This document shows positions 26,001 to 38,000 of a stretch of DNA of 64,000 bases, in pieces; the stretch's first letter is position 1; the number at the start of each line of letters is the position of its first letter. A program made the position numbers and the translations under genes. The stretch is from Cyprinodon diabolis (lineage: Eukaryota; Chordata; Actinopteri; Cyprinodontiformes; Cyprinodontidae), in the NCBI GenBank assembly GCA_030533445.1, contig CM060064.1:46685787-46749786 (forward strand), in the 5' to 3' direction. Under the pieces are notes generated by a model. The model had not been told where the DNA came from, made no database searches, and worked only from the letters and a program-made list of their open reading frames with translations.

Positions 26001-29000
26001 GAGGATATACTTATCAAAACCTTTGATTTTCACACTTTCATTTCTGTATTGTGATTTTTTTAATAAAACGATTAATGGAGCAAAATTAACTCCATATATA
26101 TTATCATTCTTTTGTTTTCTAATAAGAAAAGATCATATAAAATTAAAATGCTTTTGTTTTTTGACCCAAACTAAAACAAAAAACAGGTTGATAGTTTTTA
26201 TGAAGAACATATTATAAATGATGTTTGTTTAAAAGTGAGAGAAATGCTTCCTGCTGACCTGCGGTCCATGCAGACCTGGGACTCCTGTTGGTCCTGGAGG
26301 ACCCCGGACCCCTCTGGGACCCTGCAGAGACAGAAGCATCCCAGAAGCTTTCCTTCAGATCCAAATCCAGATAAAAAGTCCAATCAATCAGTGTCAGCAG
26401 AACCTTGGTGTTCTAAAGGTTCTAAAACTGGACCTTTTCCAGCACACCTGAACAGCTGCAGGACTTTCTGCTAAACACCTGACCTGGAGCTGCTGGAGAC
26501 CAGGTTCTTACCTGAGCACCGGAAACCCCTTGGATACCTTCGGATCCTTTAGAGCCGGGCGGTCCGGTGGCGCCCTGCGGAGGCAGAAACGGTTAAGTGG
26601 TTTCCTGTTGGGCAAAGCGTGTTGGTCAGTGTTGGTTCTCCTACCTTTGATCCTGGATTTCCTGGTCTTCCAGGTAGACCCTGAACAGCAGAGGTTAAAA
26701 GAAGAAGGGATGAATTTATGTCTGTAAACACCAGGAACCATCTGACAGCTTCAGATGCTTTCTATCCAACAACACCACAGAACAGCTGAGCTGCTCAAAC
26801 GGCAAACTATCAAACCTAAAAGTTTCTCATATTTAAAAAAAAAGAAACTCGAACCACGGAGTAAAAAACGTGTTTTAGCCGTTTTCCAGCTGCAGGCCAG
26901 ATGATGACGGAGGCCTCACCATGCTTCCATTGGATCCCGTCTCTCCCCTCACTCCGTCCAGTCCTGGGGTCCCCTGTTGGCTCAGAGACACAAACGTCAG
27001 ACTTTGGGAACCGTTGGACCCAGAACCCAGTTCTGGTCACAAAAAGCTGAAGTTTGATTAAAACTGTGAGGAAACCAGTTTCTGCTCAACCTTCCGGGTT
27101 TATTGTTGAATTTTTAGACACTCGGTTTAAATGTCGTCTCTCATTATGAATCTGTTATAAGTCATTTGCATCATTTCATTTTCTTTTTGTACTTTCAAAC
27201 ATGTTTTTATTATTTTAAACTGTGGATGGATCCTTGGAGAGAAGCTTTATGATTCCCATCCACCCTCCCCACTCTTCTCTACTCGTCTTGTTCGTTTCTC
27301 TTTGTTCTAAACTCCATGATCACCACAGAGGAGCAGATTAGAGTCTTTTACCTGCAAACCTGGGTATCCTGCTTCTCCTTTGGCTCCAGGGGACGTGTTT
27401 GAGATGCCAGGTTCTCCCTGCAGAGAAAAGAGAGGGACAGGTTGGACTCTGCAAGGGACACGTTAGACTTGGTGAGGGACAGGTTAGACGTGGTGAGGGA
27501 CAGGTTGGACTTGGTGAGGGACAGGTTAGACTTGGTGAGGGACAGGTTAGACGTGGTGAGGGACAGGTTAGACTGTGAGAGACAGGTAAGACTTGGAGAG
27601 GGACAGGTTAGACTTGGTGAGGGACAGGTTGGACTTGGTGAGGGACAGGTTAGACTGTGAGAGACAGGTAAGACTTGGAGAGGGACAGGTTAGACTTGGT
27701 GAGGGACAGGTTGGACTTGGTGAGGGACAGGTTAGACGTGGTGAGGGACAGGTTGGACTTTGCGAGGGACAGGTTGGACTTGGTGAGGGACAGGTTAGAC
27801 GTGCTGAGGGACAGGTTGGACTTTGCGAGGGACAGGTTAGACTTGGAGAGGGACAGGTTGGACTTGGCAAGGGACAGGCTAGACGTGGTGAGGGACAGGT
27901 TGGACTTGGTGAGGGACAGGTTGGACTTGGTGAGGGACAGGTTAGACGTGCTGAGGGACAGGTTGGACTTTGCGAGGGACAGGTTAGACTTGGAGAGGGA
28001 CAGCTTAGACTGTGAGAGACAGGTAAGACTTGGAGAGGGACAGGTTAGACTTGGTGAGGGACAGGTTGGACTTGGTGAGGGACAGGTTAGACTTGGCGAG
28101 GGACAGGTTAGACTTGGCAAGGGACAGGCTAGACGTGGTGAGGGACAGGTTGGACTTGGTGAGGGACAGGTTAGACGTGGTGAGGGACAGGTTGGACTTG
28201 GTGAGGGACAGGTTAGACGTGGTGAGGGACAGGTTAGACTTGGTGAGGGACAGGTTAGACGTGGTGAGGGACAGGTTGGACTTGGTGAGGGACAGGTTAG
28301 ACGTGCTGAGGGACAGGTTGGACTTTGCGAGGGACAGGTTAGACTTGGAGAGGGACAGCTTAGACTGTGAGAGACAGGTAAGACTTGGAGAGGGACAGGT
28401 TAGACTTGGTGAGGGACAGGTTAGACTTGGCGAGGGACAGGTTAGACTTGGCAAGGGACAGGCTAGACGTGGTGAGGGACAGGTTGGACTTGGTGAGGGA
28501 CAGGTTGGACTTGGTGAGGGACAGGTTAGACGTGCTGAGGGACAGGTTGGACTTTGCGAGGGACAGGTTAGACTTGGAGAGGGACAGCTTAGACTGTGAG
28601 AGACAGGTAAGACTTGGAGAGGGACAGGTTAGACTTGGTGAGGGACAGGTTGGACTTGGTGAGGGACAGGTTAGACTTGGCGAGGGACAGGTTAGACTTG
28701 GCGAGGGACAGGCTAGACGTGGTGAGGGACAGGTTGGACTTGGTGAGGGACAGGTTAGACGTGGTGAGGGACAGGTTGGACTTGGTGAGGGACAGGTTAG
28801 ACGTGGTGAGGGACAGGTTAGACTTGGTGAGGGACAGGTTAGACGTGGTGAGGGACAGGTTGGACTTGGTGAGGGACAGGTTAGACGTGCTGAGGGACAG
28901 GTTGGACTTTGCGAGGGACAGGTTAGACTTGGAGAGGGACAGCTTAGACTGTGAGAGACAGGTAAGACTTGGAGAGGGACAGGTTAGACGTGGTGAGGGA

Positions 29001-32000
29001 CAGGTTAGACTGTGAGAGACAGGTAAGACTTGGAGAGGGACAGGTTAGACTTGGTGAGGGACAGGTTGGACTTGGTGAGGGACAGGTTAGACTGTGAGAG
29101 ACAGGTAAGACTTGGAGAGGGACAGGTTAGACTTGGTGAGGGACAGGTTGGACTTGGTGAGGGACAGGTTAGACGTGGTGAGGGACAGGTTGGACTTTGC
29201 GAGGGACAGGTTAGACTTGGTGAGGGACAGGTTGGACTTGGCAAGGGACAGGCTAGACGTGGTGAGGGACAGGTTGGACTTGGTGAGGGACAGGTTGGAC
29301 TTGGTGAGGGACAGTTTAGACGTGGTGAGGGACAGGTTGGACTTTGCGAGGGACAGGTTAGACTTGGAGAGGGACAGCTTAGACTGTGAGAGACAGGTAA
29401 GACTTGGAGAGGGACAGGTTAGACTTGGTGAGGGACAGGTTGGACTTGGTGAGGGACAGGTTAGACTTGGCGAGGGACAGGTTAGACTTGGCGAGGGACA
29501 GGTTAGACTTGGCAAGGGACAGGCTAGACGTGGTGAGGGACAGGTTGGACTTGGTGAGGGACAGGTTAGACGTGGTGAGGGACAGGTTGGACTTGGTGAG
29601 GGACAGGTTAGACGTGGTGAGGGACAGGTTAGACTTGGTGAGGGACAGGTTAGACGTGGTGAGGGACAGGTTGGACTTGGTGAGGGACAGGTTAGACGTG
29701 CTGAGGGACAGGTTGGACTTTGCGAGGGACAGGTTAGACTTGGAGAGGGACAGCTTAGACTGTGAGAGACAGGTAAGACTTGGAGAGGGACAGGTTAGAC
29801 TTGGTGAGGGACAGGTTGGACTTGGTGAGGGACAGGTTAGACTTGGCGAGGGACAGGTTAGACTTGGCAAGGGACAGGCTAGGCGTGGTGAGGGACAGGT
29901 TGGACTTGGTGAGGGACAGGTTAGACGTGGTGAGGGACAGGTTGGACTTGGTGAGGGACAGGTTAGACGTGGTGAGGGACAGGTTGGACTTGGTGAGGGA
30001 CAGGTTAGACGTGGTGAGGGACAGGTTGGACTTGGTGAGGGACAGGTTAGACGTGGTGAGGGACAGGTTGGACTTGGTGAGGGACAGGTTAGACTTGGAG
30101 AGGGACAGCTTAGACTGTGAGAGACAGGTAAGACTTGGAGAGGGACAGGTTAGACTTGGTGAGGGACAGGTTGGACTTGGTGAGGGACAGGTTAGACTTG
30201 GAGAGGGACAGCTTAGACTGTGAGAGACAGGTAAGACTTGGAGAGGGACAGGTTAGACGTGGCGAGGGACAGGTTAGACGTGGTGAGGGACAGGTTGGAC
30301 TTGGTGAGGGACAGCTTAGACTGTGAGAGACAGGTAAGACTTGGAGAGGGACAGGTTAGACTTGGCGAGGGACAGGTTAGACTTGGTGAGGGACAGGTTA
30401 GACTTAGCGAGGGACAGGTTAGACGTGGTGAGGGACAGGTTGGACTTGGCGAGGGACAGGTTAGACTTGGTGAGGAACAGGTTGGACTCGGCGAGGGACA
30501 GGTTGGACTCAGCGAGACATGTTGGATCAGAACGTCTAAAATCAAAGTTTATTTTTCATGTTTAGCACAAAGTCCCTGGATGTTCGGACTCGTTTCTGTC
30601 GGTTAAAGCTGGTCCTCTTCTTCAGGTTCTTCTGAACTCAGAAACATTTATACTGGGTTAACTGGTTCTGTGATGATCCAGTGACCCCCCTCCCCCCCCC
30701 CCCCCCGATCCCATAACTGTCAGACACGACCCGAGCGGCTAACATTCCCACTGAGAGGTATGGTGGTGGTAGAGTCGTGCTGTGGGCCTGTTAGAATGGT
30801 CAGTCAGGTGAAGTACAGGGATCTGATTGTGGGGCCGACGTCCCTTTAATTCTGAACACGTTCTAATCCATCCCCACTACATGAACTTTTAGGGACCAGT
30901 GTTCCTGCTGTGGAAAGAACCAAAGATCCCAGAGAGGCGTCTCGTTACCGGTGTTGGATAAAGTACTGAAATCTCAGAGTCCAGTAAAAGTATAAGTACC
31001 GCTCCAAAATATGACTTTGGTTAAAGTCCAAGTCACTGACGGAAATGTTACTCGAGTAAAAGTCTTAAAGTATCTGAAATGGCTCGTACTTAAGTATAAG
31101 AATTACTGTCAAAATAGATGTACTCAAGTAATGTAGTGAAAAGTATAAGTAAAAAGTAGTGCAGTTTGAATGACATTTTTATTTTACATTTTGGTAAACT
31201 TTGAAGGTTAAATTCACTTAAAATAATATAAACAACCAAGTGTAGGATAAATTTAGACCGGCTTTGCCAAACAGGCGTATCCTATTGGTGTGGATGAATG
31301 ATCCCAGGCAAGACCCGGCTTTGTAGTCAGTAGGCGGGGTCAAAACACTCGCGTTTCTCTCGCTCGTTTTTTTTTTTTTTTTTTACTTAGTAACTAAACC
31401 AAACACTGAAAATGTATCGGAGTAAAAGTATGCAATTAAGTTCTTAAATGTAGTGAAGTAAAAGTGAAAGTTCTCAAAAAATGTATATTCTAGTACTCCA
31501 AAATATGCTTAAGTACAGTAGTGAATTTTTTTAACTTCGTTACTAAACAACACTGCTCGTTACCATGGAAACCAGGAGAACTTCTTCTTCTTGCTCTCCT
31601 CAGTAAAGGTTCAGCTTAACAGTAGGTCGGTTTAACTGGATCCTTCCTGTTCAGACAGAAGCTGATCTTTAGTCGCTTAAAGGATTTTCAGGCTCTGAAG
31701 CTCCGATAATCTTTGAGCTCCACTTTGTTTGGGGGGGGGGGGTGTAACCAGAGAGCAGCTGCTTCATCTCAGGTTAATGCTATGGGTGGCCATGTCTACA
31801 CATTAATCTGGAGATTAAATAATCTCTAGAAATACCCTGAAGGCTTAAAAACCTGGAATTTGATTGATTCCATCTTCATGCTGCTTCTCTGCAGGTTTCA
31901 GCCTAATTTCTGCAGCTCAGATAAGAAGCAGAGGAAGAAGCTCACCGGATCTCCTCTCAGCCCTCGCTGTCCTTTCAGTCCTGGTCCCCCTCTGGTTCCA

Positions 32001-35000
32001 GGGATACCCTGTGGAGGAAAAGGTCAGAGGTCAGCTGCTCTGGGGTGACTCAGACCAGGAGAAAAACAAAACAAAACAACAAACAGTTCCTTTGATCCAG
32101 TCGAACCTGAATCCTCTCCAGATGAACTGGTTTTATCAGAGCAGGTCTCTGAAAACACCAGTAGATCATGAAAAGTTTTTAACGAACTGAAGTTAAGAGT
32201 TGTTGGTTCCACGCTGGTTAAGGACGGCTTTGTGATTATGGACGAAAAACTGTCTCGTTTGAATCCGCCAATTTTTTTTTTTTTTTTAAACATCAAATTT
32301 TAAACACTGAATTTTGTCACACATTGAATTCCTTACACCAAATTTTTAACTGGTGAAAATTTGTAAAAAAAAAATTGCCCGCAAAAAATTTGGCTGCCAA
32401 ACAAATTTGCCTGCAAAACCTAGAATGCAAATGTGTTGACCTTTGGTGAACTCAAGTCAAAGCAATCTACTCTCGATGCAGTCAGCAGCTTCTAGCCAAT
32501 GATAGCAGCACATTTGGTCAGAAAGAAAAAAAATTCCCACCGGCCGCTTCTTCCGGATCAAACCAAAAGCTTTGGCAGACGGGGGTGCCACACTAGCTGT
32601 GATTGGCTCAGTTATTTCACCCAGTCCAATTAGATAAAAAACTCCAATGACTGGCTATTAGTAGCTAACCTGACTCCGCCAGATGGATTTGCTCCGCATA
32701 TCCATCTGGAAACCTTCCGTTGAAGTAATTTTGGGAAGGGGCGAAAATACTGGTTAGCTGATTGGCCTATGTTGGTGATAGATGGGCCAAATAAACCAAT
32801 CAGATCAACGAAGCATATGACGTACTAACAGAGCGACGACGAAAACACAACCACAAGCCAGGCTGCTCTTGCTGAAACCAGTCGGGAGAAGAGGAAAAAC
32901 ATGTTTTCCTCTGAGAAAAGCCTCCAGAGCAGTGTTTTGCTCTTCTTACAGTGAAGAAATACTCTGTAATTCCGATAAAACTTGCTCCATAGCCACGCTA
33001 ACGCTAGTTTCATCGGCTGAAGCCGCCATGTTCTATAGACTGAACTGTGGCGCTTCTCGTTGCGTCACACCTCAACCCGCCTCAAAGCCAACGCTGATTG
33101 GACGTTCGTTTGGTGAACGGCTCCAAATTTTCTTCAACGGAGAGTCTCCAGACTGATCTGCGAGTGAAACCTGGAAAGCTCGCGAGATCAGGATGGTCTC
33201 ACGAGGCTAATTAGTAGCTACCTGACCTTTTGTAATAATTTCTACTGAACATTCAGCTTAAGACAGCAGGGAACAAAGCTACGCCCGTCTGTTGTGTCAC
33301 GTGACCAAATGAGCTGATTTCATTGGCTAAAAGCTGCTCGACTGCATCGAGTTTAGATTGCTTTGGCTTGAGTTCACCAAAACGTCAACACACTTTCAGC
33401 TGAACTTTTTGCGGGCGAATTTTTTGTTGGTGAATTTTTTAAGAGCAAATTTTTTGCAGCTGAACTTTTTGAGGGTAAATCTTTTGCAGGCAAATTTTTA
33501 CTAGATAAAAGTTCAATGTAAGGAATTCAATGTGTAAAAAAAAATTCTGGGTTTAAAATTCGGTGCTAAAAAAATAAATCTATGTTTATAAATACGGTGT
33601 ACAAAAAAAAAAATCCAATAAGACTGTGATGAGCTATGGAAAGAAATCTGACATTATTGGAAGTACAGAACACGTTGAAATAAAAAGAATTTGAAGAAAA
33701 TAAGTTTCAGACATGGAACTTTGAAAGATTTCTCAATCAACATAAAAAAAGGTTTGGAGAGTAACCTTTAACCTTTATTCAAAAGTTCAACCAATAATTT
33801 TACAGTTTGCAATTTTTACAGATTTTTCTTTTTTTTTCCAGGAAACTTACAAGTTTTAAATCTCGTTTCACAGATTTCCTCCTCTAAACTTCTAGACGTT
33901 TTTTGTACGGACCAATAAAATCCACACACAGATCACACAAGGGCGTAAAATAGGTGAAAACGGATTTTTAAATAAAATGTATCTTTCATTGTAAAAGAAA
34001 ATGTGAAAAACAAAAATCTGAAAAAAAATTGGAGAAACTTAAAGCATTCCTTTTTTTTTTGAAAAGTTTGGCAAATAAAATATCTAAATCGATCAAATAC
34101 ATATAAAGAATAAACCTGAAAACATAGCAAACTGTAGAAATATTGGTTGAACTTATACATAAATATTATAAACTCATCTCAAAAAAAGTTTTCCAAAGTT
34201 TCATTTTTTAATCATTTTCTTTCCTTTCAATAATAATGGAACAAATTCCTCCCCATAGATCCATTTCCCAGTTTGGAGTCTATTAATCCAGATCTACAGC
34301 CTGAGTCATTAACTCCACCTCTGGAGGTCTATGTCTCATAACACTGCATCACTTCTGGTGGAGGAGAAGCTCTGACCGGCTTCTGTGCTCCATCATGTTT
34401 ATCAGCAGCAGAAACTAATTAAAGCTAATTGACTAAAATGTCTTGAACTTTTTTTTGGAGAACCTCAATGCATAAAATAAGTCTCCTCAGATGGAATCTG
34501 ATCCGATTCTGATCAGGAAGGGCTTACCGGGTTTCCTCGGTTTCCACCTTCTCCACGAGTTCCGTTGTTTCCAGCCTCTCCCTGAAAAAAAAAAAAAAAG
34601 ACGGTTTCAGCCTGAAAAATCTCCAATCAGCGCGTTTTCTGAACACGCCCGCTGATTTCCTCAGAGCTGAAACCCCAAACCATCAGCGAGCGGCACCGTC
34701 TGACCCACACCTGCTCCTCAGGGCCTCCAGCTTCTCCTCTGAGGTCATTCAGGATCCGGGCCTGGGTTCGGCTGACCCAGAAAGGTTCAAGTTTTAGGTT
34801 TTAGCTGATTAAGGGGATTTTGCTGAAATACAGTCATAGAATCGGCTTCGCTGAAGCTGAGAAACATTGAAAACCTGAAAACGAGCCCAGTTCAAAGAAT
34901 CAGGATCAAGATTCACATCTTTAGCTTCAGTCCATGAAAACTGTTAAGTTTGGGTCCATAACATTCAAAGAGGAATAAGAAGCATAATAAAGCTGTCAGT

Positions 35001-38000
35001 AATACCTTAAAGCTACAGTGTGTAATTTTCAGCGACATCTAGCGGTCAGACTGCAGACCGCAGCAACATGAACATCTCCCCCCCCACCGCTTCTCCCCCC
35101 CACAGCACGGCGAGCTTTACGGGACAAAATGTCTTCCACGACGTCCGCATCACCTACCTTCTCAAGTGATGAGGTTTGTTTACGTAGATAATTTTAATAC
35201 TGCCATCTAGTGTTCAGTACCGTCTCAGTTCATCTCTCTCAACTTGCCGTAGTTACTTTCGAGCGTAATGGGCGATCTCGCAATCGCTAGTTTGTTGGCT
35301 CTGCGCTGCCGTAGCGCAAAGATGTCTGCCTCCATGGCTGCGAGACCCGCTCCTATGTAATTATAAATAACCAATTCTAAGGCAACGCAAATATTAAGAT
35401 TAAGAGGCTGAGCTCGTAGATGATGATAAATAACATAGTTATGTATAATATATTACATTTCTGACTGTATATCCCTGTAATTATTACACACTGCAGCTTT
35501 AAGTGTCTAAAGCCATTGATTCAAGTTTAGTTGGTAGCATGAGGTCAAATAAAATTGAATGATAAATATATATTTTGCACAATTATAACTTTTTATGTTA
35601 AACTGCAATCATTTTCTAATGTCCGCTCTGACCATTTTTCTCATTCGTGTAATGTAAAACTTAAGAAATAAGTCTCAAAAATGTTTTGTCGTTATGGTTA
35701 GAAATACTTTCCTCTTAATAGGAAATGTGTTAATTATATTAAAATGTCATATTTTTTTATTGAAATAGCATGATTTTGTCCATCAATTTCATATTACACG
35801 CCGTCACACCAATGTTATTTTGCGCCAAAATGCAATATACTTCCTAGAAGTGACATCACTAACATGAAGTGACATCACTAACAGGAAGTGACATCACTAA
35901 CAGGAAGTGACATCGTTCAAAAGTTTGAAGAAGGGAAGTCCAAACAATGGTGAGTTCTGTTTTTTCTTTAAGAACATTTTTTGGTACATTTTTCCTTCAA
36001 AATCCTTTCTGTTAGCCATAGCATATCCACTCCGTCACACACAAAAAGTGGGGAAAACAATTTGTTAATCAAATTTTGAAATTATATTTGTATTAATCAT
36101 TCATTTTTCATTGTACTTCAATGCTAACGGCACCATCAGGTTTTAACATATCCAGAAATTGAGCCATATTGCTTTAGATTTTCCACCCCGTCACACTAAA
36201 GCCTGACGGGGTTACCATTTGGCAACACTAGGCAGTTGCCTAGGGCCCCATAAAACTATTCCTTATTTATGCACATTAATTATGTTTTTGATAAAAATGC
36301 TTTTGCTAAAATGCCATCAGAACGCTGATAATATTAAGTGTGTCTCAGCCCCCCCCTTCAGTGTCCACCATATTGGATCAGTCCATTTGCTCTACATATT
36401 CAGAAAGGTCCAACAGACAGCAGCAAACCATTTGAAAACAAACGATGCAAAGAGCAGTGTTGCCAACTTAGCGCTTTAGTCGCTATATTTAGCCACTTTT
36501 CAGACCCCTCTAGCACTTTGATTTCTAAAAAGCTCCTAGCGCCAAATCTAGAGACTTTTTTCTGCTACTGGAGACTTTGGAGACAACATCTAAAAGCAGC
36601 GAACTCTGCTCTCCAGAGCAAGTAGATTGGTAACCCCGCCTCCTGCTCTCCTACACCGAAGGGCTTTATAGTCCATCTAGACCAGGCATTCCCAAACTCG
36701 GTCCTCGAGGGCCGCTGTCCTGCAGGTTTTAGATGTTTCTCTGCTCCAGCACAGCTGATTTTAATTGATAGTTGATTAACAGGCTTTTACTCTACTGCAT
36801 TCATTATAATCAGCTGTGCTAAAGCAGGGAAACCTCTAAAACCTGCAGGACAGCGGCCCTCGAGGACCGAGTTTGGGGATGCCTGATCTAGACGGTTAAT
36901 GCTGCCTGCAGTCCCCTTTCTAACCAGCAGGGGTCTCTGCGGACAGTCCTGCCTGTCCAGTCAATCATACGTCAACAGTTTGGTTCTGGAAGTTTTGTCC
37001 TAACGGTGCTGAAACCCGCTGCTCCTCGTCTGTCTTCCCAGGGGTCGTCCTCCCTTCAGATCTACAGGCTTTGAGTTATGGACTTAATTTGAAATAAGAG
37101 AAAATTCTAGTGTCTAATTTTAGTGTCTCAGGTTCAGGACTATTAGTGTCCCCCATGTGACCCAGATTAGAAGTTCTGATCCAGAGGAGGAGGTTGAGGG
37201 AAGAAATAACTGACAACTGACCTTCTTTCTGCTTTAAACTAAAACCTGAGAGAAACTTTCAGGATCACGCGTCTCTGACTCAGATCCAGGATGAGACTAA
37301 GACCTGGAGATGATCTGGACCGCTTGGTGCCACAGAACCCGGTGCAGCTGCAGTGTGGTGCTGGTACCTGTTCTCCATCCACTCCGTTCAGGCCGTCCTC
37401 TCCGTCTTCACCCTGCAGCGGTGGAAGCAAAGCATCTAATCTGACCTTATCTGGACTCAGATGTTTGTCCAAACATTCCAGAGTCCATGCAGCTCATTCC
37501 AGCTGCTCAGACTCACTCACCCTGTCTCCCCGAAGGCCTCGTCCTCCCTGCAGAGACAAGCAACCGCGGTTAGACCCGACGCTCGGTTCTGGTCACAGAG
37601 ATTAATGCTGTGCTGAGATCTGCTCTACCTTCTGCCCTCTGAGTCCAGGGCAGCCTTGGACTCCCTGAGGTCCGGTGGGTCCAGGGGGGCCTCGTTCGCC
37701 CTGCAGAGACAGACCCCATTCAGCATGTTAGCCTCCACATGATGGAACTGGCAGAACCTCTAAGTTCTGCAAAGGTTCCTCCGGCTGGGTTCAGCTTCTG
37801 ATGCTCAGCATCGCCATGCATCATCAGAACGCCTGAATCCAGCGAGGTTTACACTCTTTTTTAGAAGGTGAGGCGAGAAGAAACATGTGGAGACGAGAGA
37901 CCAGAGAAGACGAGTTCAGAGAAACGACAGGAGACAAGCTGAGCTGAGCTGAAACATGTCAAGATGGAGAAGAAAGGCAAGGCGGCTGTATGGAGAGAAA

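Noticed and set aside
27442..30606. Many open frames of RDRLDLV / GEGQVRL type, both strands
   Set aside because: All are the 21-bp minisatellite in different frames. They lie within a col6a4-like intron.
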